From positions 1,240,001-1,304,000 of the forward strand of contig NZ_CP017696.1 of assembly GCF_002715865.1 (NCBI RefSeq): 64,000 nucleotides of DNA. The letters are read 5' to 3'. A program made the translations under genes and the position numbers. Of the stretch, positions 29,968-38,289 are shown piece after piece (position 1 is the stretch's first letter; each line of letters opens with the position of its first letter). Below the pieces are notes generated by a model. It did not search any database. It was not told the origin of the DNA and saw only the letters and a list, made by a program, of their open reading frames with translations. This DNA is from Bifidobacterium asteroides DSM 20089 (GTDB lineage Bacteria; Actinomycetota; Actinomycetes; Actinomycetales; Bifidobacteriaceae).

Positions 29968-30326
29968 AGCTGGACAGGCTCAGCAAAGAGCGCCGGACGA
30001 CCATCCTCATCTCCAGTCACATTCTGAGCGAACTCTACCTGGTCTCCTCCCGGTCCGGGTTCATCAGCCACGGTCGCCTGATCAAGGAAGTAAACAAGGA
30101 TGAACTGTTGATAGACGTGGACCAGAGCTCCAGGGCCGCCATGATCCTGGATCGCCGGGGAATCGGCCCCTTCCAAGTCCTTGACGACCATCAGATTCTG
30201 ATCAGGCAGGAGAACCTGGAGCCGGGCCCCATCAACAGACTTCTGGTTCAGGAAGGCATCCTGGTCAATCAAATCAGCCAGCAGAAAGGATCGTTGGAGG
30301 AATATTCCCGAATCTGCTGAACAAAA
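29968..30326 (+). pseudogene. ATPase C-terminal fragment from a tandem duplication
   Basis: Near-identical copy of the ATPase gene from about 28490 to 28868, lacking Walker A, signature and Walker B. A 24-bp deletion removed the residues after NKDEL, and the last codons are frameshifted (EEYSRIC). An open frame from 29778 fuses antisense glycosyltransferase DNA to it, but that chimera lacks ATPase function and is unlikely to matter. Confidence 0.87.
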
Positions 30327-30351
30327 ACCCTCAAGAGCATAGGAGGAAACA

Positions 30352-31128
30352 ATGATTAACCAGATCAGGGCCGACTTTTACAGGCAGCGGAGATCCATCG
30401 GCATGCTGATTCTGCTCATTGCCACTATGGCACTCGGCATAGTGACCACATGGCGCAAGAGCACTATGGGAATCACCACCGGAGGCGAAGAATACGCTCA
30501 TAAACTGTCGGAAATCGAAGGGCAAAGCTGGACCATTAGGACAGGCCTGCAAGCAGGTGTCGCCTCCGCCTCGTCTCTAATCTACTTTTACATCGCGGTC
30601 TTCGTCATTGTCATTGGTGCGGAATACAGCCAGCACACTCTGAAGAACACGCTGACATCGGGCATCTCGCGCATACAGTTCATCCTCGGCAAGTATGTGA
30701 CCATTCTGACTGACATCATCCTTTTGACCCTGTGCTACTTCGTCGCTATTCTGCTGACCGGACTGGCCCTAGGAAGGAAACCTGGAGCCGGTTGGGGCAT
30801 CCTATGCAAGGATGTGGCCGTCATGACCCTATCGGTCAGCTTCTGCATCTCCGTCATCATCAGCCTGGGCATTATCCTCTTGATCCTTACCAAATCCCTG
30901 GTCATCCCAGCGGTGGTGATCGTGATATGGCCCATGCTGATCGGCCTCGTGGAGTTGACTGCGAAATGGCAATGGCTGAAATACCTCGACTTCGTCGGGT
31001 TCGGCGAACAGATCATCCTTAACACTCTGAAGGCTGATCAGGCCTGGATCTATGCCGGAGTATCCGCAGGCGTGGTCCTGGTGGCCATCTTCGGATCGGC
31101 TCTGATCATATCCAAGAAGGAGATCTAA
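30352..31128 (+). CDS. ABC transporter permease B (six TM), paralog of permease A
   Basis: 258 residues, preceded by AGGAGG, so well translated. The TM segments repeat permease A nearly base for base. The loop after TM1 is four residues longer and different (TGGEEYAHKLSEIEGQSW versus IGGEELLAIGRPGW), and the loop before TM6 also changes (ELTAKWQWLKYLDFVGFGEQII). No complete ATPase gene precedes it, so it probably shares the one at 27966. The pattern suggests duplication, continued sequence exchange, and separate specificity in exposed loops. Confidence 0.88.
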   Translation: MINQIRADFYRQRRSIGMLILLIATMALGIVTTWRKSTMGITTGGEEYAHKLSEIEGQSWTIRTGLQAGVASASSLIYFYIAVFVIVIGAEYSQHTLKNTLTSGISRIQFILGKYVTILTDIILLTLCYFVAILLTGLALGRKPGAGWGILCKDVAVMTLSVSFCISVIISLGIILLILTKSLVIPAVVIVIWPMLIGLVELTAKWQWLKYLDFVGFGEQIILNTLKADQAWIYAGVSAGVVLVAIFGSALIISKKEI

Positions 31129-31140
31129 GCCAGGTCAGGC

Positions 31141-32313
31141 CTATACCCGGCCCGGCTCTTGACCGCTGACGGCCTGCACGGCCATATGGGCAAAGGCCCT
31201 GACAGAGGCATCCAGTGAGTAATGTTCCTTGGTATGTTCGGCATAGCGACTGGACCAGACTGCAAGGGCATCAGGATGGTCTACCCACCAGTCGATTTGC
31301 GAAGCTAGCGCCTGAGCCTTACCGACCGGGAAGAGCGAATGCTGCGTCAAGGCGAAATGACCGGCGGCGCTCAGGCTGGATCGGGCGATAACCGGGACTG
31401 CGCCGCAGGCCATCCCCTCCAGGACGCTGACCGATTCCAGATCCGCTATTGATGGGTGAACCAGCAGGTCGGCCTGCCTGAGCAGATTGGGCATGGTCGC
31501 GTTCTGATGGAATCCAATAGAGACCTGCATGCCGTCCAGTTGCCAGGCGGCTTCTGCCTTCAGTCGGCGCTCCATGGGTCCTGTGCCAGCTATGGTCAGA
31601 CGGATCCTGCGTCTGTTCCTGCACAGAGCCAAGGCACGGATCAAAGTCAGATGGTCCTTTTCCCGGGCCAGCCTGCCAGAGGCCACAACCTGGATCAGCC
31701 GACCGGATCGCTGCCGTTCGTATCGGTCCCGCTCATATCGGTCACCAGGGTTGAACCTGGGCTGGTACCCGTTGGATATGACGTGCAGGCAGGCCTTGTA
31801 CCCATGCGAGCGCAGCAGGTCGGCCGTCAGCTGGGTGGGAACGTGGATGTGCCTGACATGGTCGTAGAGCCAGAACCGAAACAGCCTGTAAATGGCCGCG
31901 TCCACCCCGGGCAAGTAGCGCAATGGGCCAGAGGAATAGGTGATGTTCTCAGGCTGAATGTGAAAGCCGGCGGTCACCGGTATGCCCATGGATCTAGCTT
32001 GGGACAGGGCTGCGCGACCGAAGGCGAAAGGTTCGTAAATATGAACCAGATCCACACCGGCAAAGGCCCTTCGGAAGAGATCCGGATCAGCACGAGCGAA
32101 GCTCATCTGCTGCCTGGCCGCCACTGCGGAGACCAAAGGAATGCGATGCACCCGTGCCGGATAGTCGGTCGACCCCACCCCCACCAGACGGACCCGGTGC
32201 CCCAGCGCCTCCAGACCCTGGGCGTATTGGATGGCGGAATTGGATGTCCCGTTGCCCCTGTTGCCAAAAGAGTCCAGGACCAGGGCCAGCGTCAGGCGAT
32301 CATGATCCTTCAT
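31141..32313 (-). CDS. Glycosyltransferase, family 4 type (GT-B fold)
   Basis: Cytosolic or membrane-associated nucleotide-sugar glycosyltransferase of 390 residues. The N-terminal half has SFGNRGNGTSNSAIQYAQGLEALGH and VDLVHIYEPFAFG; the C-terminal half has VVASGRLAREKDHLTLIRAL, IAGTGPMERRL and the E-x7-E region HPSIADLESVSVLEGMACG. This resembles diacylglycerol or phosphatidylinositol glycosyltransferases. A small tandem repeat (DRYERDRYER) lies between the halves. It converges with permease B, 12 bases apart, and was included in the local duplication, leaving the fragment at 29660. Confidence 0.88.
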   Translation of the reverse strand: MKDHDRLTLALVLDSFGNRGNGTSNSAIQYAQGLEALGHRVRLVGVGSTDYPARVHRIPLVSAVAARQQMSFARADPDLFRRAFAGVDLVHIYEPFAFGRAALSQARSMGIPVTAGFHIQPENITYSSGPLRYLPGVDAAIYRLFRFWLYDHVRHIHVPTQLTADLLRSHGYKACLHVISNGYQPRFNPGDRYERDRYERQRSGRLIQVVASGRLAREKDHLTLIRALALCRNRRRIRLTIAGTGPMERRLKAEAAWQLDGMQVSIGFHQNATMPNLLRQADLLVHPSIADLESVSVLEGMACGAVPVIARSSLSAAGHFALTQHSLFPVGKAQALASQIDWWVDHPDALAVWSSRYAEHTKEHYSLDASVRAFAHMAVQAVSGQEPGRV

Positions 32314-32403
32314 CAGCGTTCCCTCCGCTGTTCATCATTAGCAGCCTTGGGCCGGACCAAGACAGGGCGACGACCCGATTGCACCCACTAATCGCAGTCA
32401 CTA

Positions 32404-33267
32404 TTAGTAGGAGAAGGCCGGGACGGCTGCCCCACGGTAGTAGCGGTTGATGGCGTCAGCCACATATCGGCTGTGGTAGGCGGAGACCAGAGCCTTGTAG
32501 GCAGGGTCGTTCTTGTCGGCCTGCCTGGCCACGATGATGTTGACATAGGGGTGATTGGCTGGTGATTTCAGATCACCAGGCACCTGATAGATGGCATCCT
32601 GAATCTTCATACCGGCATCCAGGATGAAATTGGTGTTGGTGATGCCGGCTGCATAGTCGGGCAGGACCTTGACGATTCCCGGTGGATCGACCTGGTCCAG
32701 GACCAGCCCGCGCGGGTTGTCGACAATGTCTTCAGGAACCGGCGTGGTGGCCTTGGGGTCTCGCAGACCGATCAGCCCGGCGCTGGCAAGCACCTTCAGG
32801 GACCGGCCCAGGTCGATGGGATCGCTGGGAATGGCCAGCCGCTCACCATGCCCTATCTGGTCGACGCTCCGGTATTTCTTTGAGTAAAGGTTGAGCGGTG
32901 AAATGTAGGTGTCGCCGATGGCGGCAAACCGATACCCGTGCTGCTTGGACTCCTGCTCCAGAAAGGCATAGTGCTGGAAGGCGTTCAGGTCGATCTCCCC
33001 GTTGGCCAGCGCCTGATTGGCGTAACGCCCGTATTGGAAGGACCGAAGCTTGATTTTTATGCCTGCCCGGCGCTGGTCCAGTTCGTGCTGAACTGCCTTC
33101 CAGATTTCCTCATCAGCATCACCCACCAGGCCGATGCTGATCTCCCGCTGGCCACGTTCGGGCTGGTTGACCTTGACATAGGCCACGCCCATCAGGACGG
33201 CGACCACCAGGATGACGACCGAGACAGCCGCCAGCTCTCGCTTGGCCCTGGTTCTTCTGGTGCTCAT
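32404..33267 (-). CDS. metQ: MetQ/NlpA-family substrate-binding protein, copy 1, no lipobox
   Basis: Periplasmic-type binding protein for methionine or a related amino acid, 287 residues. The NlpA-family motifs are IGLVGDADEEIWKAVQHEL, INLN-type DLNAFQHYAFLEQE, FAAIGDTYISPLNLYSKKY, and DPVNIG-like AIPSDPIDLGRSLKVL. The N-terminus (TRAKRELAAVSVVILVVAVLMGVAYV) is a single hydrophobic segment with no cysteine, so it is probably held by an uncleaved anchor or released by signal peptidase I rather than lipidated. It follows copy 2 and is last in metN-metI-metQ2-metQ1 order. Confidence 0.9.
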   Translation of the reverse strand: MSTRRTRAKRELAAVSVVILVVAVLMGVAYVKVNQPERGQREISIGLVGDADEEIWKAVQHELDQRRAGIKIKLRSFQYGRYANQALANGEIDLNAFQHYAFLEQESKQHGYRFAAIGDTYISPLNLYSKKYRSVDQIGHGERLAIPSDPIDLGRSLKVLASAGLIGLRDPKATTPVPEDIVDNPRGLVLDQVDPPGIVKVLPDYAAGITNTNFILDAGMKIQDAIYQVPGDLKSPANHPYVNIIVARQADKNDPAYKALVSAYHSRYVADAINRYYRGAAVPAFSY

Positions 33268-33300
33268 ATCCGTCCTCCTTCATTGCTGGAACCTATCGCA

Positions 33301-34182
33301 TCAGGAAACCTTGAAAGCCGGCAGGCAGGCGCCCTTGTAGACACGGACGATGGTATCGGCCACGGGCTTGGAATGGTAGGCGCGCACCACCGCGGCATAG
33401 GTGGGGTTATCCCGCTGATCCTTGGTGGTGACGATGATGTTGATGTAAGGCTTGTTGGCCGGGTTCTGCAGATCGTAGGGAACCTCATGGATGGCATCGT
33501 GCACGCTGCGACCTGCGTCAACCACGAAGTTGGCATTGGTGACCCCTCCCGCATAGTCGGGCAGCAGGTTGAGGATGCCGGCCGGATCCACCTGCTCGAT
33601 GTGCAGATGCCGGGGGTTATCCACTACATCCTCGGGCAGCGGATTGGTGGCCTTGGGGTCGCGCAGCCCGATCAGCTTGGCATCGGCCAGGACCTTCAAG
33701 GCCCGGCCCATATTGGTGGCGTTGTTGGGGATGGCCACCCGGTCGCCGTCCTGGAACTGCGAGGGCTTGGCATAGCGCTGTGAATAGAGGTTCATGGGCG
33801 AGATGTATGTATCGCCAAGCACGGCCAGCTGGTAGTGGTGAGTCTTTACATCGTCCTCCAGGTAGGCGTAGTGCTGGGCGGCATTGAAGTCCACCTCGCG
33901 GTTGGCCGTGGCCTGATTGACGTAGATTGCGTCCTGGAATGGTTTGAGCTCAATCCTGATGTTTTCGCCCCGCCTATCCAGCTCCGCCTGGACAGCCTTC
34001 CAGATCTGATCGTCCGAACTGCCGATGACGCCGACCCTGACGACCTTGACATCGGCACCTACCTGGTTCAAACGGACATCGGTACCTACCACCAGCGTCA
34101 GCAGGAGGACGATGACCAGGCTGAGCGCCGCCAGCTGGACCTTGGCTCTGTTCTTTTTGCCAACGCGACTACGACCGACCAC
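33301..34182 (-). CDS. metQ: MetQ/NlpA-family substrate-binding protein, copy 2, no lipobox
   Basis: Paralog of the next gene, 293 residues, with the same motif series: VGVIGSSDDQIWKAVQAEL, VDFNAAQHYAYLEDD, LAVLGDTYISPMNLYSQRY, AIPNNATNMGRALKVLADA. The hydrophobic segment (KVQLAALSLVIVLLLTLVVG) again lacks a lipobox cysteine. The two paralogs differ at many ligand-pocket positions (PSDPIDLG versus PNNATNMG), suggesting different ligands for one transporter. The gene lies 25 bases after metI in the operon. Confidence 0.9.
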   Translation of the reverse strand: MVGRSRVGKKNRAKVQLAALSLVIVLLLTLVVGTDVRLNQVGADVKVVRVGVIGSSDDQIWKAVQAELDRRGENIRIELKPFQDAIYVNQATANREVDFNAAQHYAYLEDDVKTHHYQLAVLGDTYISPMNLYSQRYAKPSQFQDGDRVAIPNNATNMGRALKVLADAKLIGLRDPKATNPLPEDVVDNPRHLHIEQVDPAGILNLLPDYAGGVTNANFVVDAGRSVHDAIHEVPYDLQNPANKPYINIIVTTKDQRDNPTYAAVVRAYHSKPVADTIVRVYKGACLPAFKVS

Positions 34183-34207
34183 GATAATCTGACCTTTCCC
34201 GGATTGC

Positions 34208-34888
34208 TCAGTGTTCGACGACCTCGGCCAGAAGCCGGCCGAACAGTTCGATCAGGGCGATGAAGATAACCAGCACAATGATGGTGGCGATGGTCACGTC
34301 GTTCATGGACCGCTGGTAGCCCAGACGGATAGCGAAATCACCCAGGCCACCGCCGCCAACGATGCCCACTGTGGCGGTCTCGCCCACAAGGCTGACGATG
34401 GTGATGGTGGTCACCCGGATGATTGAGGGGATGCCCTCACGCAGGTAGACGTGCCAGATGATCTGCCAGGTGGTCATGCCCATGGACTCCGCCGCCTCGA
34501 CATACCCGGGGTCCAGACCGGCAAGGGCCGACTCGATCTGCCGGGAGAAGAAGGGGGTGATGCCTACAACCAGCGGGAAAATCGCCCCCTTGGGCCCGAT
34601 GGCCGTACCCATGAGCATCCTGGTCACCGGCACCAGGGCCGCCGCCAGAATGATGAAGGGGATGGAGCGGAAGAGGTCGATCAGTTTGTCCAGGATGGTG
34701 AAGACCAGGCCGTTGTGACGGATGCCGTCACGTCGGCTGATGATCAGCCCCACCCCGATGATCAGAGCGAACAGGAAGGAGATCACCCCGGAGACGCCGA
34801 CCATGACCAGGGTCTGAACCATGCTGCTGAAAAACTCAGGCAGTCGGCTCATGACGTTGGGGAACCAGGTGGTAAGCAGGGAAGTCAT
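34208..34888 (-). CDS. metI: Methionine-type ABC transporter permease
   Basis: Inner-membrane permease with five TM segments, 226 residues. The EAA loop is VEAAESMGMTTWQIIWHVYLREGIPSIIR, and the downstream LVGETATVGIVGGGGLGDFAIRLGYQRS is a MetI hallmark. FRSIPFIILAAALVPVTRMLMGTAIG marks the family. The start overlaps metN by four bases. It forms the MetN2-MetI2 importer that receives methionine or derivatives from MetQ. Confidence 0.95.
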   Translation of the reverse strand: MTSLLTTWFPNVMSRLPEFFSSMVQTLVMVGVSGVISFLFALIIGVGLIISRRDGIRHNGLVFTILDKLIDLFRSIPFIILAAALVPVTRMLMGTAIGPKGAIFPLVVGITPFFSRQIESALAGLDPGYVEAAESMGMTTWQIIWHVYLREGIPSIIRVTTITIVSLVGETATVGIVGGGGLGDFAIRLGYQRSMNDVTIATIIVLVIFIALIELFGRLLAEVVEH

Positions 34889-35937
34889 GACTTGAGAACC
34901 TCGATTCCGATGTTGCGCGAGCGCAGGTATTCCATGGCCTGACGGATGTTTTCGGGGTCGCCGCCCATCCTGACCACCAGTCCGCCCAGAGGTGCCCCCT
35001 CCACAACATCGATGTCACCGAAGATGATGTTGACGTCCAGATTGTAGCGACGGCTGATGGTGGAGACCAGGGCCTCGGAGACCTCCTTGGATACATAGGA
35101 CATGCGCATGAGAATCTGCCCGGGTTCGAGGGCCACCAGAGGCGAATCGGCGGCCATCAGATCCCTGACCTTGTCCAGGTTGGAGGTGGTGGCCACGAAG
35201 GATTTGGTCAGCCGGGCCTTGGGGTCCGCAAAGACGTCGAAGACCCTGCCCTGCTCCACGATGACGCCCTTATCGATGACCGCCACGCGGTTGCAGATCT
35301 GCCTGATGACCGACATCTCGTGGGTGATCATGACCACGGTGATGCCCAGCTGGTCATGCAGATCACTCAGCAGCTGAAGAATGGAGCGCGTGGTGGTCGG
35401 ATCCAATGCGCTGGTGGCCTCGTCGCTGAGCAGGATATCCGGCTCGTTGGCCAGGGCTCGGGCGATGGCCACCCGCTGCTGTTGGCCGCCGGAGAGCTCA
35501 GCGGGATAATGATCGGCCAGCTCGGTCAGTCCCACCAATTCCAGAAGCTCGGACACCCGGGCCCGTCGAGATGCACGGTCGCGGCCGCTCCCCCGCAGAG
35601 GAAGGCCCACATTATCGGCCACCGTCCTGGAGGGCATCAGGTTGAAGTGCTGGAAGATCATACCCGTACGACGTCTCAAGTCCCTCAACTCGGCCGGAGC
35701 CAGATCCTTGACCTCGCGGCCGCGGACCTTGACGCTGCCCGAGTCATAATCCTCCAGCCCGTTGATGCAGCGGACCAAGGTGGACTTGCCCGCTCCGCTC
35801 AGGCCAATAATGCCAAAAATATCCCCAGTCTCGACGGTCAGATCAATGTCGGCCAGGGCCGTCTTATCTTCGTCGTCGTCGCTGTGATAGGTCTTGGTCA
35901 GGTGCTCCATCCGCACCGCCGGTGTCCGCTCGCTCAC
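34885..35937 (-). CDS. metN: Methionine-type ABC transporter ATPase with NIL domain
   Basis: ATPase of the D-/L-methionine importer, about 350 residues. Walker A is [19 protein letters not shown] loop MIFQHFNLM, signature [16 protein letters not shown], Walker [14 protein letters not shown]. The last 80 residues ([20 protein letters not shown]...) form the NIL regulatory domain that senses cytosolic methionine. I chose the GTG at 35935-35937 ([13 protein letters not shown]) because of the GAAGGCGGG upstream; the open frame extends 20 codons more. No SAM riboswitch is visible in the 135-bp gap to purT. Confidence 0.94.
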   Translation of the reverse strand: MSERTPAVRMEHLTKTYHSDDDEDKTALADIDLTVETGDIFGIIGLSGAGKSTLVRCINGLEDYDSGSVKVRGREVKDLAPAELRDLRRRTGMIFQHFNLMPSRTVADNVGLPLRGSGRDRASRRARVSELLELVGLTELADHYPAELSGGQQQRVAIARALANEPDILLSDEATSALDPTTTRSILQLLSDLHDQLGITVVMITHEMSVIRQICNRVAVIDKGVIVEQGRVFDVFADPKARLTKSFVATTSNLDKVRDLMAADSPLVALEPGQILMRMSYVSKEVSEALVSTISRRYNLDVNIIFGDIDVVEGAPLGGLVVRMGGDPENIRQAMEYLRSRNIGIEVLKS

Positions 35938-36072
35938 GTTCCCGCCTTCCCTGGTCGACTGGATGACATGGTAATCGTCCCGGCGGCCAGCGGACAAGCA
36001 AGCCTCTATAGGTGTCGGTTATAGGCATGTATCGATGACCCATCTTCTTGGTCGACGGGTCGGTGGCAGAAT

Positions 36073-37380
36073 ATGGGTATGAGCGCATCCGGTCAGCAAC
36101 GGATTATCAACATCATCAATCCAGGGGAGCGACCGTTCGGCTCTCCTCTGGGGCCAAGACCCACACGAGTCCTTCTCCTAGGCGCCGGCGAACTTGGACG
36201 CGAGATCACCATCAGCCTGATGCGGCTGGGTGCCTGGGTGGGTGCGGCGGACTCATATTCCGGCGCGCCGGCCACCCAGGTGGCCCATGCCGGCTACCAG
36301 GTGAAGATGAGTGACCCACAGGCTCTTGAGGAGCTAATCGACAAGGTCCATCCCGATTTGATCGTGCCCGAGGTGGAGGCCATTGCCACCGACCGCCTGG
36401 TCGGTGCCGCGACCCGGGGCATCCAGGTGGTGCCTGCCGCCCCCCTGGCGGCCATGTGCATGGACCGCAGGGCCCTACGAGTCTTCGCCCACGAGCAGGT
36501 GGGCCTGCCCACCACCCCCTACCGATTCGCCGACTCCCCCGAAGAGCTGGCCAGCGCGGCGAATCAGGTGGGCTACCCATGCATGGTCAAACCACTGATG
36601 AGCTCCTCCGGCCACGGACAGACCTTGGTACGCAGTAAAGAGGGCTTGTTACAAGCTTGGAATTCGGCACTGACCCAGGGCCGTGCAGCCACCAAGCACC
36701 AAGGTAAGGCCGAGGTCATTGTGGAGGCCCTGGCCCCCCTGTCCCATGAGCTGACCGTACTGACCGTGGCTTCCTCTGCGGGCGTGGCCACCTGCACGCC
36801 CATCGGCCAGCGGCAGGAGGACGGGGACTACCGGCTCTCCTGGCAACCGGCGGAGCTCAATCCCGACATCCTGCAGCAGGCCCGGAACATGGCCACCCGG
36901 CTGGTCCAGGCCATGACCTCCCTGGCCCACCAGAGTGGCGAGACCGGTTGGGGTATTTACGGAGTGGAGATCTTCGTCCTGCGCGACGGCTCACTGCTCT
37001 TCAACGAAGTGGCCCCGCGCCCCCATGACACCGGCATGGTGACCATGATCTCCCAACGGCTGACTGAGTTCGACCTTCACGCCCGAGCCATCCTGGGCAT
37101 TCCCGTCCATCAAGAGGATCTGGCCCTGAGCCTGCCGGAGGGCACATGCGCGGTCAGCCGTCCCATCCTGGTCAAGGGCCAAGGACCGGTCAGTTTCCAG
37201 GGTTTGCCGCAGGCCCTGGACCACCCAGGCACTGATCTGCGTATCTTCTCCAAGCCCGAAGTGCATGGTCAGCGTCGCATGGGCGTAGTCCTGGCCCTGG
37301 GTCCTGACCTGCAGACCGCCACCGGGCGTGCCGAAGCCGTGGCCAGCGATCTGAAACCCCGGGTGGGCGCGGGGATGTAA
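36073..37380 (+). CDS. purT: Formate-dependent phosphoribosylglycinamide formyltransferase
   Basis: ATP-grasp enzyme making formyl-GAR from GAR, formate and ATP, an alternative to folate-dependent PurN. The 435 residues include [30 protein letters not shown]-like [30 protein letters not shown] and [19 protein letters not shown]. The first ATG (36073) is taken; a second ATG two codons on is possible. It heads the purine cluster, 77 bases before purC, and ties purine synthesis to formate, which bifidobacteria produce through pyruvate formate-lyase. Confidence 0.94.
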   Translation: MGMSASGQQRIINIINPGERPFGSPLGPRPTRVLLLGAGELGREITISLMRLGAWVGAADSYSGAPATQVAHAGYQVKMSDPQALEELIDKVHPDLIVPEVEAIATDRLVGAATRGIQVVPAAPLAAMCMDRRALRVFAHEQVGLPTTPYRFADSPEELASAANQVGYPCMVKPLMSSSGHGQTLVRSKEGLLQAWNSALTQGRAATKHQGKAEVIVEALAPLSHELTVLTVASSAGVATCTPIGQRQEDGDYRLSWQPAELNPDILQQARNMATRLVQAMTSLAHQSGETGWGIYGVEIFVLRDGSLLFNEVAPRPHDTGMVTMISQRLTEFDLHARAILGIPVHQEDLALSLPEGTCAVSRPILVKGQGPVSFQGLPQALDHPGTDLRIFSKPEVHGQRRMGVVLALGPDLQTATGRAEAVASDLKPRVGAGM

Positions 37381-37457
37381 CCCCGGCTTGCTATGGTGGT
37401 CGTGTCCCAAGCAGTGCAGAAGTTTCCAATTCGCAACAAACTCGAGGAAGGCGAACA

Positions 37458-38210
37458 GTGGAAAAGTTGGGAATGCGCTATCAAGGCAAAGCCAAGAAAC
37501 TGTACGAGACGGATGACCCGGACATACTCTGGGTTGAGTACACTGACCAGGCCACCGCGGGGAACGGGGCCAAGAAGGCCAATATCGAAGGCAAGGCCAG
37601 ACTGAACAACAGGATCACCACGGTGATATTCTCCCTGCTGGCCCGCCGGGGCATCCCCAGCCACTTCGTACGCAGCATCTCGGACACCGAACAGCTCAAC
37701 CGCCGGCTGGACATGTTCCCCCTGGAGATCGTCATGCGCAACCGGGCTGCAGGCTCTTTCGCCAAGCGATACGGGGTTGCGGAAGGCACCACCCTGAGGC
37801 AGCCGGTGCTGGAGTTCTTCTACAAGTCCGATCCTCTGGATGATCCGTTTATCAACCGGGACGACATTCTGGCCCTGGGACTGGCCACTGAGCAGGATCT
37901 GGACATCATCGCCGCTAAGACCCGGGAGATCAACGGGGCACTGACCGGCATCTTCCGCGCCATCAACGTGGAGCTGGTGGATTTCAAGATCGAAATGGGC
38001 AAGACCGGATCGGGCATCATCCTGCTTGGTGACGAGATCACCCCCGACACCTGCCGGCTCTGGGCGATTGGCAACAATAATGACGGCCATGTCACCCACC
38101 TGGACAAGGATATCTTCCGCAGGGATCTGGGCAGCATCATTCCGGCCTATCAAACCATTCTGGACGGGCTTACCGAATTGGAGGAGCGCGAAAGCCAATC
38201 GAACAGCTGA
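37458..38210 (+). CDS. purC: Phosphoribosylaminoimidazole-succinocarboxamide (SAICAR) synthase
   Basis: Converts CAIR plus aspartate to SAICAR with ATP. The 250 residues show [35 protein letters not shown] and [18 protein letters not shown], with the conserved Asp-rich ATP site. The start is GTG at 37458 with GAGGAAGG six bases upstream, so this start is well supported although an ATG lies five codons later (MRYQGKAK). A hairpin with a T run lies between it and purL. Confidence 0.96.
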   Translation: MEKLGMRYQGKAKKLYETDDPDILWVEYTDQATAGNGAKKANIEGKARLNNRITTVIFSLLARRGIPSHFVRSISDTEQLNRRLDMFPLEIVMRNRAAGSFAKRYGVAEGTTLRQPVLEFFYKSDPLDDPFINRDDILALGLATEQDLDIIAAKTREINGALTGIFRAINVELVDFKIEMGKTGSGIILLGDEITPDTCRLWAIGNNNDGHVTHLDKDIFRRDLGSIIPAYQTILDGLTELEERESQSNS

Positions 38211-38218
38211 ATCGGTCG

Positions 38219-38251
38219 ACCCGGAAGCGAGCATATCGCCTCCGGGTTTTT
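38219..38251 (+). terminator. Hairpin with T run between purC and purL
   Basis: ACCCGGA (38219-38225) and TCCGGGT (38241-38247) form a 7-bp stem followed by TTTT. It looks like a complete intrinsic terminator inside the purine gene series, eight bases after the purC stop and about 40 bases before purL. It may act as a partial terminator or attenuator. Confidence 0.6.
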
Positions 38252-38289
38252 CATTGGTCCCCAACCAGTCCATCGCGAAAGGATCCATT

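Noticed and set aside
29778-30320. Chimeric 180-codon ORF across the duplication scar
   Set aside because: The first part is antisense glycosyltransferase DNA and the second lacks all ATP-binding motifs, so it is a by-product of the deletion.
35938-36072. SAM riboswitch or S-box upstream of metN
   Set aside because: The gap is only 135 bases, shared with purT, and shows none of the conserved S-box core.
38026-38289. Longer N-terminus for PurL
   Set aside because: It would overlap the purC 3' end in another frame; the GTG at 38290 has a good ribosome-binding site and gives the normal N-terminus.
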